From contig JBJELW010000084.1 of the NCBI GenBank assembly GCA_051879315.1, positions 1-14,356 of the forward strand: 14,356 bases of DNA, written 5' to 3'. The notes under the pieces are model-generated. The model worked only from the letters and a program-made list of their open reading frames with translations. It searched no databases and was not told where the DNA came from. Below, piece by piece: positions 6,272-12,824 of the stretch. The DNA comes from Roseburia_C sp051879315 (GTDB lineage: Bacteria > Bacillota > Clostridia > Lachnospirales > Lachnospiraceae). Positions within the stretch are counted from its first letter, which is position 1. Every line of letters begins with the position of its first letter. The position numbers were made by a program, and so were the translations under genes.

Positions 6272-7753
6272 TTATCCCTTATATTTAATCACATACAAAT
6301 AAAACTCATCCTTTTTCCGGATCAGATATTCATGACTCATAGAATACTCCCGATGCAGACGCAGCTGTTTTTTCACAAAGCCCATCTCGTTGGTATACAT
6401 CACCAGCACTCCGCCCGGCTTCAAAAACTGTCCGGCCCGGTCAAAAAAGTCCGAATAAAACCGGTCCTGCTGCTCCTTGCTTTTCTTCCCCCTTACAGGC
6501 ATGTTGGTAACAATCTCATCAAACAGATATTTATGAGTAAAGTCAAAAAAATCACGATTGATGTAATTGACATTCCGACCTGCTGCCAAAGCATTTTCTC
6601 TGGCCTTTAAGATTGCTTCTCCAAAGATGTCTGTACCATACATATCTCCCGCCGGCACCAACATATCACGCTCGATGAGCATGGTACCCACGCCACAGAA
6701 GGGATCCAAAACCTGTGCTCCCTCCTTCAGATACGGCTTTGCAAGCTGCATCAGCAATGCAGCCGTTGCCGGATGAATGGACGCTGCCACAGACTGTTTA
6801 CGGTAAGAAAAACGTCTCATGGGAATGGTATATAACTTCAATATGGGATGGATGCTCTCATCCTCCCCTATCATCATCCGTATTTCTAATTCGTAGTCAT
6901 CCGGAGCATTGTATAACCGATAACCGGATTGCTGCTCTAACTGCTCCGCCACACGATGGATCAGCATAGACCGCTTATCTGAGGAAATTGCCCCCTTTAC
7001 ATCCAGTCGGAAACTGTAAGGAAATTCCCCCTCATGCAGCTGCTCCAGCAAATCCAGGAGATTTGTGGAAAGAATTTCCCCGGCGATCTGCTGCGGCGTA
7101 CCGCTGATATGATGATTTCCCTGAAGTACAAACAACAGCTCCCGAAAAGTCCGAATCGTAAGAATCTGACGAAGATCATCTGTCCGTGCCAACACACCGG
7201 CATTCACTGTCTTTGCCGTTCCCCTGGGCAGCTGTGCCTGTGTCACCTTCTGATAATTCGGCGTTGTAGTTAATAATACCTCCACCGGTATGTCATAACC
7301 TGTAAATTTGTGGCGCTTAACACCGTCAATATTTCGTATTAACTGCAGCAATCGATGCATTTCTTCATGAATGTGCTTTTTCTCCCCCTCTTCGGGACTG
7401 CTGTTCATCAAATGCTGCGCCTGTTTGCGCAATGCATCTCCATAATCTGCCACATTCAACCCCAGCATAGCCTCCAGATAAGCGCTGCGCACAAAAAGGG
7501 TCTCCTCCTGCTCATAGGCTTCAAACAAAGCCTGCACCGCTGAATCCCCTTCCGTCTTTCCCAAAAGCAATGCAGCATTTTTGCGCACCTTGGGATCGTC
7601 ATGTGAAAGAAAGCCATACAAAACCGGGTGATCACTATGGTAGTCTCTCCACTGTTCAAGTTCCTGCTCACCCTTTATTTCCTGTCTCAATGCAATCAAC
7701 TGACCGCGGATATCCTCTCCCGCCTCCAGTGTTCTGCAAATATTATCTATCAT
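6272..7753 (-). CDS. TRM11-like RNA methyltransferase with HEAT-like repeats
   Basis: A 493-residue SAM-dependent methyltransferase, probably acting on guanine N2 of tRNA or rRNA. Residues 40-115 look like HEAT/armadillo-type helical repeats (HDDPKVRKNAALLLGKTEG). A THUMP-like middle part follows (about 155-300, with PVEVLLTTTPNYQKVTQAQLP). The catalytic domain has SAM motif I VLDPFCGVGT (348-357), the acidic ribose-binding Asp375 in YGTDIF, and TNMPVRGKK (416-424) where related enzymes have NPPY or DPPY. Whether NMPV is usual in this branch cannot be decided here. The C-terminal part runs FLKPGGVLVMYTN. The ATG at 7753 has AGAGG 7 nt upstream. It has its own predicted promoter and ends 5 nt before the c-di-GMP gene, so the two are probably one operon. 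Exact substrate is unknown. Confidence 0.85.
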   Translation of the reverse strand: MIDNICRTLEAGEDIRGQLIALRQEIKGEQELEQWRDYHSDHPVLYGFLSHDDPKVRKNAALLLGKTEGDSAVQALFEAYEQEETLFVRSAYLEAMLGLNVADYGDALRKQAQHLMNSSPEEGEKKHIHEEMHRLLQLIRNIDGVKRHKFTGYDIPVEVLLTTTPNYQKVTQAQLPRGTAKTVNAGVLARTDDLRQILTIRTFRELLFVLQGNHHISGTPQQIAGEILSTNLLDLLEQLHEGEFPYSFRLDVKGAISSDKRSMLIHRVAEQLEQQSGYRLYNAPDDYELEIRMMIGEDESIHPILKLYTIPMRRFSYRKQSVAASIHPATAALLMQLAKPYLKEGAQVLDPFCGVGTMLIERDMLVPAGDMYGTDIFGEAILKARENALAAGRNVNYINRDFFDFTHKYLFDEIVTNMPVRGKKSKEQQDRFYSDFFDRAGQFLKPGGVLVMYTNEMGFVKKQLRLHREYSMSHEYLIRKKDEFYLYVIKYKG

Positions 7754-7838
7754 ACTAAACCTCTTATCGAAAGCCTCTTACATATGCCACCCCGAACATT
7801 ACATTAGAGGAAGGTAATCAGCCCCTAATAATAAGTCT

Positions 7839-7867
7839 ATATTACTTGATTTTCTCCTATTTGGCAA
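7839..7867 (-). promoter_or_regulatory. Promoter of methyltransferase/c-di-GMP operon
   Basis: On the minus strand TTGCCA (forward 7862-7867), which overlaps the last codons of the amidase gene, is followed after 17 bp by TAATAT (forward 7839-7844). Transcription would start near 7832, about 80 nt before the methyltransferase ATG. The 103-nt gap between amidase and methyltransferase shows no convincing intrinsic terminator. Confidence 0.5.
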
Positions 7868-8615
7868 GACTTTCCTCGAGCACTCCGTTCTCATTAATGT
7901 ACTGATTTACATCATCTTTGAACTGAAACCATGCATCCTCGTGCTCCACATAATATTTCGGGCAGGCTTTCCCCGTTATATCATAATGCCGGATTACGTC
8001 CTCCGTAGTAAGATCATAACGTCCGATCAGCCATGCAGTCAGATGAACCAGTGTAGCGTAAGTCTCATCGTTAAAAATGCCACTGTCATCCGAAATACAA
8101 CATTCAATGGAAATGGTGTCACCATTCCGATCATTGGATGCATAGGCAATTTCATTACAGGGAATACACTGGACGATTTCCCCCTCCAGTCCAATGATAA
8201 AATGACTGCTGGCATAAGTCTCATGGCTGTCCTTAAGCCCCTCAAAATAGTTGCGGTTCTGCAGCGCAGTGGTACCGGGATTAGCCGTGTAATGTATAAC
8301 AATTCCATTCACCTCATCGATAGCCAGTCCTGGTCGAGAATAATCATTTATGCTCAACAGATCCACCTGATAATCCGGAGGATCCAACACCACCTTTTGT
8401 TCCTGTGACTCAGCCAATGCTTCCTGCATTCCACGGCTGCCCACATACTGTACCAGCTTTACCACACCAAATATTACACAAAAAAAGCAAAGCCCCAGAG
8501 CACATACATATATCAGTCTCTGCTGCATACGGCGCCTTCTCTGCCTTCTCCTTCTCTCTGCAATCCGGGCGCGCTTTTTCCTCAGTTCTTCCTCCAGAAA
8601 ATCTCTCTCTTCCAT
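7857..8615 (-). CDS. Membrane-anchored N-acetylmuramoyl-L-alanine amidase
   Basis: A 252-residue peptidoglycan amidase of the Amidase_2 / PGRP fold, cleaving the bond between N-acetylmuramic acid and L-alanine. An N-terminal Arg/Lys-rich cytoplasmic tail (with a run of Arg) leads into one membrane helix (about 34-55, LIYVCALGLCFFCVIFGVVKLV). The catalytic domain then lies outside the cell. Zinc ligands are His108 in IVIHYTAN, His210 in IRHYD and Cys218 in GKACPKY. Lys216 matches the catalytic Lys of T7 lysozyme. Phe replaces the common Tyr in SSHFIIG. The chosen ATG at 8615 has AGGAGA 7 nt upstream; a TTG seven codons earlier would swallow that site. A good promoter lies directly upstream. 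The start region is divergent from the 44-residue gene. Confidence 0.9.
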   Translation of the reverse strand: MEERDFLEEELRKKRARIAERRRRQRRRRMQQRLIYVCALGLCFFCVIFGVVKLVQYVGSRGMQEALAESQEQKVVLDPPDYQVDLLSINDYSRPGLAIDEVNGIVIHYTANPGTTALQNRNYFEGLKDSHETYASSHFIIGLEGEIVQCIPCNEIAYASNDRNGDTISIECCISDDSGIFNDETYATLVHLTAWLIGRYDLTTEDVIRHYDITGKACPKYYVEHEDAWFQFKDDVNQYINENGVLEESLAK

Positions 8616-8638
8616 CTTTCGTCTCCTATATAACAATC

Positions 8639-8667
8639 ATCTTACACCTAATTCTGTCACACGTCAA
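8639..8667 (-). promoter_or_regulatory. Promoter of the amidase gene
   Basis: On the minus strand TTGACG (forward 8662-8667), 17 bp and TAAGAT (forward 8639-8644) form a good sigma-A-type promoter. It gives a very short leader of roughly 15-20 nt to the amidase ATG at 8615. Confidence 0.65.
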
Positions 8668-8685
8668 AACCCCGCTCCCCTGTTC

Positions 8686-8745
8686 CACAAATTTACTTTA
8701 GCAAATTGTTTTCAAAATCTATTTGTAAGTTTTTCACAAATTTTA
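8686..8745. promoter_or_regulatory. A/T-rich repeats between two divergent promoters
   Basis: CACAAATTTA (8686-8695) recurs as CACAAATTTTA (8735-8745). ATTTGT (8721-8726) and ACAAAT (8736-8741) form an inverted repeat around 9 nt. These lie between the divergent amidase and small-protein promoters and upstream of both -35 boxes. They could be UP elements or binding sites of a shared regulator. No named operator was matched. Confidence 0.35.
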
Positions 8746-8757
8746 CACATTTTTTTG

Positions 8758-8786
8758 TTGACTTTTCCCACGTGTAAGTATACAAT
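8758..8786 (+). promoter_or_regulatory. Promoter of the 44-residue gene
   Basis: TTGACT (8758-8763) is followed after exactly 17 bp by TACAAT (8781-8786), with T-runs upstream. The start would be near 8793, giving a leader of about 36 nt before the ATG at 8829. Confidence 0.75.
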
Positions 8787-8828
8787 GTAACCGAAAATTG
8801 AGAATCTAGTGAGAAAGGAGGAAGAAGT

Positions 8829-8963
8829 ATGTTTAAAACTGAAGACGCGCAGGTCGGTCTTTCCGAGTTTTTTGCGGCTTACGAGAAATATGTAGCCTGC
8901 ATGAAAGCCCAGAATCGTAGACCCATCTCCATGCTGGCCTATCTTGTAGAAATGTGCCAGTAA
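8829..8963 (+). CDS. Small orphan protein, 44 residues
   Basis: Not recognised. The product begins MFKTEDAQVGLSEFFAAYEK and ends with YLVEMCQ. It looks helical and soluble, with two Cys and no signal peptide or membrane helix. The case for a real gene is its complete expression signals: a TTGACT-17-TACAAT promoter, a strong ribosome binding site (AAAGGAGG, 7 nt before ATG) and an intrinsic terminator right after the stop. It is the only plus-strand gene in the window, divergent from the amidase and convergent with the MATE gene, whose 3' end its terminator overlaps. The antisense reading frame across it has no binding site. Function unknown: it could be a small regulatory or partner protein. 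A leader peptide is unlikely because nothing follows it on that strand. Confidence 0.7.
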   Translation: MFKTEDAQVGLSEFFAAYEKYVACMKAQNRRPISMLAYLVEMCQ

Positions 8964-8973
8964 GTCGGCAGAT

Positions 8974-9024
8974 GAAAGCGGCACCCATCAGGAGTGACCG
9001 TCTCTCTGGCCGGCTTTCTTTTTT
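8974..9024 (+). terminator. Terminator of the 44-residue gene
   Basis: GAAAGCGGC (8974-8982) pairs with GCCGGCTTTC (9009-9018) with one bulged G, around a 26-nt loop. A T-run follows (9019-9024). It begins 11 nt after the stop codon at 8961-8963 and runs through the last codons of the convergent MATE gene. Confidence 0.7.
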
Positions 9025-10358
9025 ATTTGTCTTAAAAATCCCACATCAAAAGGAATACAAATCAGCGCAGACAGTACATCTGAAACAGCCTGTGTCATAA
9101 CAAGTCCTTCCAATCCCCGGAAATAAGATAATATATATAATAATGGGACGAAAAAAATCCCCTGTCTGCAGGCGGACAAAAATGTGGATTTCCCGGAAAT
9201 TCCCACCGATTGAAACAACATATTGGACACAACCCCCAAAGGCACAAAACCCAGAGTTGCGAACTGCCAGCGAAGCGCCGCTGCGCCAATTGCGATGACC
9301 TGGTCATTTTTAGCCATAAAAAGGGACATGAGATTCTCTGCCAGTGAGTATCCCCGGCATCCCACGAAAATCATAATGCCTGTCTCAACAAACAGCGTAA
9401 AACAAAAGGCGTCCCGTACCCGTTTCCATTTTTTCGCACCGTAATTATATCCGATCACCGGCTGAGATCCTTGTCCAAATCCGATGATAATGGAAAACAG
9501 CACCGCAAATACTCTGCCCGCGATGGATAAAGCCGCCACCGCATCATCTCCATACGCTCTTGCCTGACGATTTAAAAGGACCGTTGCCACACTGGCCAGT
9601 CCCTGTCTGAGAAAGGACGGAAAGCCCTGCCTAAGAACCAGCCACGGAATCCCTTTTCCCCGGCGCAGTCCGCTCAATGAAAGGGAAAGGCCTCTTCTCT
9701 TTTTCCAGAAACAAACCAGAAAGAACAGGAAACTGGCCGCCTGACTGATTCCGGTAGCCAGCGCTGCTCCCCCGATTTCCTGTCCCAGGTAAAAAATAAA
9801 CAGCGGATCCAAAACAATATTCAATATTCCACCCAATGCGATACCTGCCAGCGCCTGTTTTGCCTCACCCATGGCACGCAACAGATTGTGAAGGACCAGT
9901 GACAAAATCATAAAAGGTACAGCCAGCAAAATATATCTGCCGTAATCCACAGCATAAGGAAGCACGGTGTCCGATGCACCCAAAAATTCCATCATCGGTT
10001 CCAGCCACAAAAGTCCTGCAGCGGAAAGAAAGACGCTGGCCCCCAGCGCAAAGGCAATCCCCCACATCATCACTGTTGCGGCCTCCTCCCTCTCCTGTTT
10101 TCCCAGAAATCGGGACAGGGCACTGCCGCTTCCCATGCCAATGGCAAAACCGATTGCCTGAATCAGTGCCATCACCGAAAAAACAACACCAATTGCCGCC
10201 GTGCTCTCCTCTCCCAGCCGCGTGACATAGTAGGTATCCACCATGCTGTATACCGAGGTAATCAGCATTCCGATCACCGTGGGTATGGCCAGGGAAAAAA
10301 CCAGTTTTGGAATTGGTGTTTTCATCATTCTTTCATATTGCTTTTGTTGTGTGTACAT
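8988..10358 (-). CDS. MATE-family multidrug/cation antiporter
   Basis: A 456-residue polytopic membrane protein of the MATE family, which exports drugs or toxic metabolites using a Na+ or H+ gradient. It has about twelve hydrophobic segments in two related halves. The start is typical (PIPKLVFSLAIPTVIGMLITSVYSMVDTYYVTRLG), and the second half has FGQGSQPVIGYNYGAKKWKRV, the usual mark of this group. The ATG at 10358 is chosen because AAAGGT lies about 8 nt upstream and the length then fits the family. An ATG 16 codons earlier (10406) has no binding site. It follows larC by about 100 nt on the same strand. No clear promoter or terminator was found in that gap, so co-transcription is possible. 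The substrate cannot be read from sequence. Confidence 0.93.
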   Translation of the reverse strand: MYTQQKQYERMMKTPIPKLVFSLAIPTVIGMLITSVYSMVDTYYVTRLGEESTAAIGVVFSVMALIQAIGFAIGMGSGSALSRFLGKQEREEAATVMMWGIAFALGASVFLSAAGLLWLEPMMEFLGASDTVLPYAVDYGRYILLAVPFMILSLVLHNLLRAMGEAKQALAGIALGGILNIVLDPLFIFYLGQEIGGAALATGISQAASFLFFLVCFWKKRRGLSLSLSGLRRGKGIPWLVLRQGFPSFLRQGLASVATVLLNRQARAYGDDAVAALSIAGRVFAVLFSIIIGFGQGSQPVIGYNYGAKKWKRVRDAFCFTLFVETGIMIFVGCRGYSLAENLMSLFMAKNDQVIAIGAAALRWQFATLGFVPLGVVSNMLFQSVGISGKSTFLSACRQGIFFVPLLYILSYFRGLEGLVMTQAVSDVLSALICIPFDVGFLRQIKKKAGQRDGHS

Positions 10359-10457
10359 AAGACCGACCTTTGTGTTATACGTTTTCATAATATGGAGATA
10401 TGTCATGTCTTAGTGTACACAATTTTTTCGTTTTTATGCGCGCACGCTTTTTTTCCG
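10359..10457. other. larC-MATE intergenic gap
   Basis: These 99 nt hold a perfect 8-bp palindrome TGCGCGCA (10437-10444) and several A-runs on the minus strand. They also hold an untranslated stretch before the MATE ribosome binding site. No stem followed by a T-run and no well-spaced promoter was found, so larC may read through into the MATE gene. Confidence 0.4.
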
Positions 10458-11300
10458 CTATACAGGGTTAATAAGCATGGCTCTTAGGATGCCACTGCGG
10501 CTGGTTTCCCGCTTACCGGCTCCCAGACCGATTGCTTCGATCCGATACTCCTCCGGCAGGTTCTCCCCTGTGCGAAGGGCTGCCACAATGGCTGCCCCCG
10601 TTGGGGTGACATACTCCCCGGTATCTGCCGTCAGGTGAAGTTTCAGTCCATGGGCCGCTGCAATGTTTGCCACCGCCGGCACAGGAACCGGTAAAATGCC
10701 ATGCTGACACCGCACAGTGCCTGTTCCCTCATAGAGCACCGGAACAATCACCTCTGATATGCCCAGCGCATCCACGCAGTAAGCCACTGCGATGATATCC
10801 ACGATGGAATCCACCGCTCCCACCTCATGAAAATGTACCTGCTCCAGCGGAACTCCATGAGCCTTCGCCTCAGCCTGAGCCAGAATATCAAAAATATTCT
10901 TTGCGATTTCTTTCGCATGGTCACTGATCCGGGTATTGTCGATGATGGAAACGATCTCCGGCAGGCCACGGTGTTCGTGATGGTGTCCATGGTCATGGTC
11001 ATGACTATGGGTGTGGGTGTGGGCATGGTCGTGGCCGTGCTCATGGTCGTGCAGGTGTCCATACAGGTATTCCATGTCATGATCATGATTCTCATGTTCT
11101 GCATCCAGAATCACATCAAAGTCACACACGTCCAGCCCGCTTTTTTTCACCCGGCTGATTTTCACCTGATAACCGCTGACCGGGATAGTGGAAAGTGCCT
11201 GTTGCAGTGCATCCTGATCCACACCCAGATCCACCAATGCCGCCACGGTCATGTCCCCGCTGATTCCCGAATAACATTCCAAATATAACTGTTTACTCAT
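10458..11300 (-). CDS. larC: LarC N-terminal (LarC1-type) nickel insertion protein
   Basis: LarC inserts nickel, using CTP, into the pyridinium dithiocarboxylate nucleotide to finish the nickel-pincer cofactor of lactate racemase and relatives. This 280-residue product has the LarC1 marks: LYLECYSGISGDM (5-17), FHEVGAVDSIVDI (157-169), TPTGAA (232-237) and GLGAGKRE near the end. Residues 69-110 form a His-rich loop with 19 His, likely holding nickel. Full LarC proteins are about 400 residues; in Lactobacillus plantarum LarC1 and LarC2 are joined by a programmed frameshift. Here translation stops at INPV and only 100 nt separate it from the MATE gene; neither alternative frame there resembles LarC2. 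The ATG overlaps the larB end by 8 bp (ATGAGTAA), with GGAG 7 nt upstream, which suggests translational coupling. Confidence 0.9.
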   Translation of the reverse strand: MSKQLYLECYSGISGDMTVAALVDLGVDQDALQQALSTIPVSGYQVKISRVKKSGLDVCDFDVILDAEHENHDHDMEYLYGHLHDHEHGHDHAHTHTHSHDHDHGHHHEHRGLPEIVSIIDNTRISDHAKEIAKNIFDILAQAEAKAHGVPLEQVHFHEVGAVDSIVDIIAVAYCVDALGISEVIVPVLYEGTGTVRCQHGILPVPVPAVANIAAAHGLKLHLTADTGEYVTPTGAAIVAALRTGENLPEEYRIEAIGLGAGKRETSRSGILRAMLINPV

Positions 11301-12057
11301 CTCTTGCTCCTATATCATTTGCTCCTAGTCGATTGATTTGTGTTGCCAGATATCCTGCTCCGTAGCCGTTATCGATATTTACCACCGCAACACCGTTGGC
11401 GCAGGAATTAATCATGGTCAAAAGTGCGGACAATCCGTTGAGATTCGCGCCGTATCCCACGGAGGTGGGCACTGCGATTACCGGCTTGTCCACCAGCCCT
11501 CCGATGACACTGCCCAAGGCTCCTTCCATACCAGCCACGGCCACTACGCAGTTGGCACTCTGGATTACATCCAGCCGGGACAGCAAACGATGAATTCCGC
11601 TGACTCCCACGTCATAGATACGCTCCACCCTGCTGCCAAAAAATTCCGCCGTCCGGGCTGCCTCCTCCGCCACGGGAATGTCCGCGGTGCCAGCAGTGCA
11701 GACTGCAATCTTTCCCACCTGCCTCTTTCCCTGCCTTTCAATCTTAACAATGCGGGAAAGGGGATCATATTCCACCTCAGGCATCTGCGCCTTTAACAGC
11801 TGATACTGCTCCTCCGTGGCCCGGGTGCCCATGACTTCCCCTTCCTCCTCATAGATTCTCCGAAAGATCTGAAGCAGATGCTCATCCGATTTCCCCGGGC
11901 AAAAGATCACCTCCGGAAAACCGGACCGAAGTTTTCTGTGGGTATCCAGCTTGGCATAGCCCAGTTCCTCAAAGGGCTCCCTGCGAAAATACTGCTCCGC
12001 CTCCTCCACAGAGAGACTTCCGTTTTTTACCTGTTCTAATATTTCCCTTGCGTCCAT
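11293..12057 (-). CDS. larB: LarB, pyridinium-biscarboxylate mononucleotide synthase
   Basis: LarB carboxylates the pyridinium ring of nicotinic acid adenine dinucleotide and releases AMP. This is the first step of nickel-pincer cofactor synthesis; LarE then adds sulfur and LarC inserts nickel. The 254-residue length is normal. An N-terminal region ends with the conserved LDTHRKLRSGFPEVIFCPGK. The PurE-like domain follows, with AVCTAGTADIPVAEEAA, YDVGVSGIHRLL, VAGMEGALGSVIGGLVDKPVIAVPTSVGYGA and VVNIDNGYGAGYLA. The ATG at 12057 has AGGAG 5 nt upstream. It starts 15 bp after the toxin stop and overlaps larC, so the lar pair probably shares a transcript with the toxin-antitoxin genes. No larA or larE is in the window. 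Confidence 0.95.
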   Translation of the reverse strand: MDAREILEQVKNGSLSVEEAEQYFRREPFEELGYAKLDTHRKLRSGFPEVIFCPGKSDEHLLQIFRRIYEEEGEVMGTRATEEQYQLLKAQMPEVEYDPLSRIVKIERQGKRQVGKIAVCTAGTADIPVAEEAARTAEFFGSRVERIYDVGVSGIHRLLSRLDVIQSANCVVAVAGMEGALGSVIGGLVDKPVIAVPTSVGYGANLNGLSALLTMINSCANGVAVVNIDNGYGAGYLATQINRLGANDIGARDE

Positions 12058-12072
12058 ATTACTCCTATGCTT

Positions 12073-12513
12073 TTATGATTCCATTCCATCATTGCTATCA
12101 TCTTCCATCTGCTTCACAAAATCATCCGGAAGAATAAACTTCGTATTTTCCTCTTGATAATCCTTGATATTCCGGGTGACAATATAATCCATACCCTTTC
12201 TGGATGCCACCTGTTCTACAACTGCATCTTCATAGTCAGGAATCGGTGAGGCAAGGGCTTCCAGGCAATCATTTCCCGTCACTTCCAATATTCCTGTCAA
12301 CGAATAAAGTTTTCCCATTACCTGTTTGGCAGTTTCCGAACTATGCAGATACTTTCTAATCAAGTAATAAATATCCGTTGCTGAACTGGCGGTAATGAAC
12401 ATATCCACCCTCCGATTAGCTGCCATGAGAAATATCTGTTCCGCACTCTCATTCCACGGCTTTCTGGAGGTCAACGCATCGATTATTACATTGGTATCAA
12501 CTAGAATTCTCAT
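12073..12513 (-). CDS. PIN-domain toxin (VapC type)
   Basis: A 146-residue PIN-domain protein, most likely the toxin of a type II toxin-antitoxin pair. Known VapC toxins are metal-dependent RNases that cut tRNA or rRNA. Acidic residues fit the fold: Asp6 in LVDTNVIID, Asp47 in ASSATDIYYLIRK, and Asp93/Asp96 in IPDYEDAVVEQVA. IVTRNIKDY (111-119) is the usual fourth segment. The ATG at 12513 directly follows the antitoxin stop codon with no gap (TAG-ATG), so translation should be coupled. Base composition is more A/T-rich by eye than larBC downstream, in keeping with a mobile module. Its stop codon is 15 bp before larB. Assignment to toxin rests on the antitoxin partner and is secure; the RNA target is unknown. 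Confidence 0.9.
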   Translation of the reverse strand: MRILVDTNVIIDALTSRKPWNESAEQIFLMAANRRVDMFITASSATDIYYLIRKYLHSSETAKQVMGKLYSLTGILEVTGNDCLEALASPIPDYEDAVVEQVASRKGMDYIVTRNIKDYQEENTKFILPDDFVKQMEDDSNDGMES

Positions 12514-12729
12514 CTATTTTTCACCCAGTCTCTCCGCTTTTGCTGCTGTCTCATCTACATCTTTCGGAAGTATCCCAAACAGGGAATTTGCCACTTCCAC
12601 CCGATCCTGATGCGGATTTGTCAGCTTTGCCACTACTTTCCCATTCTTTGTAATGAAAATATCTTCCGTTGCGGATAGCAACAAATATTTGCCCAGATTA
12701 TTCTTTAATTCCGTTGCTGTAATTGACAT
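12514..12729 (-). CDS. Phd/YefM-type antitoxin
   Basis: A 71-residue antitoxin that should bind and neutralise the PIN toxin and repress the shared promoter. The N-terminal part has the Phd/YefM pattern: ITATELKNNLGKYL (3-16), then EDIFITKNGKVVAKLTNP (22-39). The C-terminal part (SLFGILPKDVDETAAKAERLGEK) is the expected toxin-binding tail. The ATG at 12729 follows AAAGGAT at about 8-9 nt. The gene abuts the toxin with no gap. Upstream lies a strong promoter with three TCGTAC boxes, the probable operators for autoregulation. The product is slightly short for the family but complete. Confidence 0.88.
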   Translation of the reverse strand: MSITATELKNNLGKYLLLSATEDIFITKNGKVVAKLTNPHQDRVEVANSLFGILPKDVDETAAKAERLGEK

Positions 12730-12769
12730 ATCATCACATCCTTTTTTATGCTAAATGGACTGTTGTTTC

Positions 12770-12824
12770 TCGTACTATTATTATACTCATTTCGTACGAT
12801 TTTATCAATTATTTCGTACAATTT
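12770..12824 (-). promoter_or_regulatory. Toxin-antitoxin promoter with three operator boxes
   Basis: On the minus strand TTGATA (forward 12803-12808), a 17-bp spacer and TATAAT (forward 12780-12785) make a near-consensus promoter. TCGTAC occurs at 12770-12775, 12792-12797 and 12814-12819, exactly 22 bp apart. They lie at the start site, in the spacer and just upstream of the -35 box. The two upstream copies are parts of a 14-bp near-repeat, ATTTCGTAC(G/A)ATTT, and the middle one is palindromic (TCGTACGA). All boxes fall on one face of the helix, as expected for cooperative repressor binding. The -35 box overlaps the stop codon of the preceding gene. Confidence 0.75.

Noticed and set aside
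8712..8984. Minus-strand open frame of 90 codons opposite the 44-residue gene
   Set aside because: It has no ribosome binding site or promoter, runs through the terminator and promoter of the plus-strand gene, and its protein has no family features.
10437..10444. TGCGCGCA palindrome as larC terminator or operator
   Set aside because: It is only 8 bp, with no loop and no T-run; such short palindromes occur by chance.
10407..10457. Programmed frameshift extending LarC
   Set aside because: An A-run (A7 on the minus strand) lies here but after the stop codon, and the shifted frames end within about 100 nt with no LarC2-like sequence.
10827..11288. Plus-strand frame rich in Val and Met opposite larC
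   Set aside because: It is the antisense of the His-rich GTG/ATG-like repeats in larC, so the long frame is a composition artefact.
12770..12824. CRISPR-like array from the TCGTAC repeats
   Set aside because: The repeat unit is too short and the three copies sit exactly on a promoter, which fits operators and not spacers.
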